A stretch of 64,000 nt of DNA, taken from assembly GCA_011525695.1 (NCBI GenBank), contig WYBX01000101.1, positions 1 through 64,000 of the forward strand, written 5' to 3'. The position numbers and the translations under genes are program-made. Each line of letters opens with the position of its first letter. The stretch's first letter is position 1. This DNA is from Verrucomicrobiia bacterium. Lineage in GTDB: Bacteria; Verrucomicrobiota; Verrucomicrobiia; Opitutales; Opitutaceae. A model generated the notes under the pieces. That model was given only the letters and a program-made list of their open reading frames with translations, was not told the DNA's origin and did not search any database. Of this stretch, positions 63,190 through 64,000 are shown piece by piece.

Positions 63190-63272
63190 ATTCGTAGGGG
63201 CACAGCCTTGCCTGCGCCCACCCGGTGATAGAACCGTTCTGAGGGCGCAGGCGAGGCTGCGCCCCTACGGCT
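63190..63272. repeat. class B repeat, inverted copy 3
   Basis: The inverted counterpart of the copies at 22957 and 60748. GTAGGGGCACAGCCTTGCCT (63194 on) pairs with GGCTGCGCCCCTAC (ending about 63268), with the inner GAACCGTTCTGAGGGCGCAG conserved. Its end touches the stop codon of the minus-strand TPR-SH3 gene, so it forms that gene's 3' end. Confidence 0.88.
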
Positions 63273-64000
63273 ACTTCCAGATCGCCACGAGTTCTTCCTT
63301 CCTGACCCAGCCGCTCTGGCCGTTCTCGAACTGAAGGTGGGTCCAGCCCAGGAAAGTGTCGTCCGCAATTGCCATCGAGCCGGCGGCGAGGGCGGTCGTC
63401 TTTTGCGAGGTATCGGCTTCGGTGGGAATCGAGCGGAGCGTGCCACTGCGCGCCACGGTCACGGCGCGGGCGTCGGCCGCGAGCCCGTACTGGCGCCAGG
63501 CGGTGATCGCGAGCGAGCAGCCCACGAGCGCTACGGCGAGCAGGATGCCAGCCGCGCTGTAATGGCCGCGGCGTTTCGCACCATAGGCGTTGAAGATATC
63601 CCAGCCGAGCGCCGCGGCGGCCAGCGCGGCACCGGCGATCGCCACCCATTGCCACCAGGCCGGAGAGCCAAGGCTTGCGATCGATGGCATCGCCGACCCC
63701 TGCAGGAACGGAAGGAAGGCGCTCGGGGCAAAACCCGCCTTTTCCGTCAGCAGGATCAGATGCCATTTTACGGAGGGATGATTCGGCTGCTGCGCAAAGG
63801 CCGCCGCTGCGTGGGCAACCGCTTCGCCGGTCCGCTCCTGCTGCGCGAGCGCGAGGCCCAGGTTGTGCCGCGCAATCCAGTCGGTCGGCGCCGCGGCCAG
63901 CCGTGCGCGCCAGATCTTCTCCGCCGCGGCGAAATCTCCCTGTCGGTACGCGCCCAGGGCATCACCGGCTGCGGGAGTTGACGCGGCGATCACGGAGGCC
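63271..64000 (-). CDS. TPR-SH3 membrane protein, BatE-like (5' end outside window)
   Basis: A frame of at least 243 residues is open to the window's right edge; a GTG at 63993 exists but the residues before it (AS) suit the end of a signal peptide. TPR units (about 10-75; AYRQGDFAAAEKIW, WIARHNLGLALAQQ) are followed by two membrane helices (about 110-130 and 145-168) and a C-terminal bacterial SH3 domain ending HLQFENGQSGWVRKEELVAIW. This layout matches the last protein of Bat aerotolerance operons. The bat neighbours would lie beyond the edge. Confidence 0.8.
   Translation of the reverse strand, partial: ASVIAASTPAAGDALGAYRQGDFAAAEKIWRARLAAAPTDWIARHNLGLALAQQERTGEAVAHAAAAFAQQPNHPSVKWHLILLTEKAGFAPSAFLPFLQGSAMPSIASLGSPAWWQWVAIAGAALAAAALGWDIFNAYGAKRRGHYSAAGILLAVALVGCSLAITAWRQYGLAADARAVTVARSGTLRSIPTEADTSQKTTALAAGSMAIADDTFLGWTHLQFENGQSGWVRKEELVAIWK

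Overview
This is a GC-rich chromosomal window, densely coded on both strands. I read it as a Gram-negative soil or freshwater bacterium, most likely Verrucomicrobiota, family Opitutaceae. The reasons are the 'LVRAVGPTLA' C-terminal domain fragment near 14.2 kb, a TonB receptor linked to a YfiR protein, many Rcp1-type response regulators, and families of interspersed palindromic repeats. The taxonomic call is an inference from gene style; there is no rRNA here. I see no CRISPR array, prophage or integrase. One tRNA gene (Gly, anticodon TCC) is present at 49.2 kb.

Layout. 0-8 kb holds envelope and stress genes: a predicted membrane protein, an AI-2E family exporter, an MscS channel, an EEP-family phosphohydrolase, a DUF1328 protein, a response regulator and an MFS transporter. 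8.3-14 kb, minus strand, holds an RRM RNA-binding protein and a tight signalling operon (CheB-CheR-PAS fusion, GAF-PAS histidine kinase, receiver). 14-16 kb holds a domain fragment, a secreted protein and a Tat-exported sugar isomerase. 16.3-22.5 kb, minus strand, is a five-gene YejABEF-type oligopeptide ABC importer. 22.5-23.3 kb is a repeat cluster. 23.3-31 kb is a signalling block: a two-domain KaiC-like ATPase, two histidine kinases each followed by a response regulator, a hybrid kinase, and panD. 31-33.6 kb holds a TonB-dependent receptor and a YfiR-like protein downstream of the second kinase and regulator. 34-38 kb holds an OPA-type transporter, a DUF4412 protein, a YhcH-family protein and rlmJ. 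38.7-45 kb holds a CocE/NonD hydrolase and a three-gene set (LtaS-like phosphotransferase, BNR sialidase-like protein, membrane protein). 45-52 kb holds a TGS-uridine-kinase-like protein, a hybrid kinase, tRNA-Gly, a PilC-like protein and a degenerate NtrC-like regulator. 52-56.4 kb is carB-purU. The rest is mostly housekeeping: an MFS transporter, Hsp20, a MazG-like hydrolase, a MIF-family tautomerase, mogA, gluQ, a LOG-family protein and the edge of a TPR-SH3 protein.

The gaps between genes are rich in structured DNA: about 100-bp double-hairpin elements (class A, five full copies), three further repeat families (B, C, D), a MITE-like element, a 40-bp perfect palindrome, and palindromic sites around the KaiC-like gene. 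The points I would look at first are the KaiC-HK-RR cassette with its AAATTT palindromes, the NtrC-like protein that has lost its Walker B acids and GAFTGA loop, and the repeat families.
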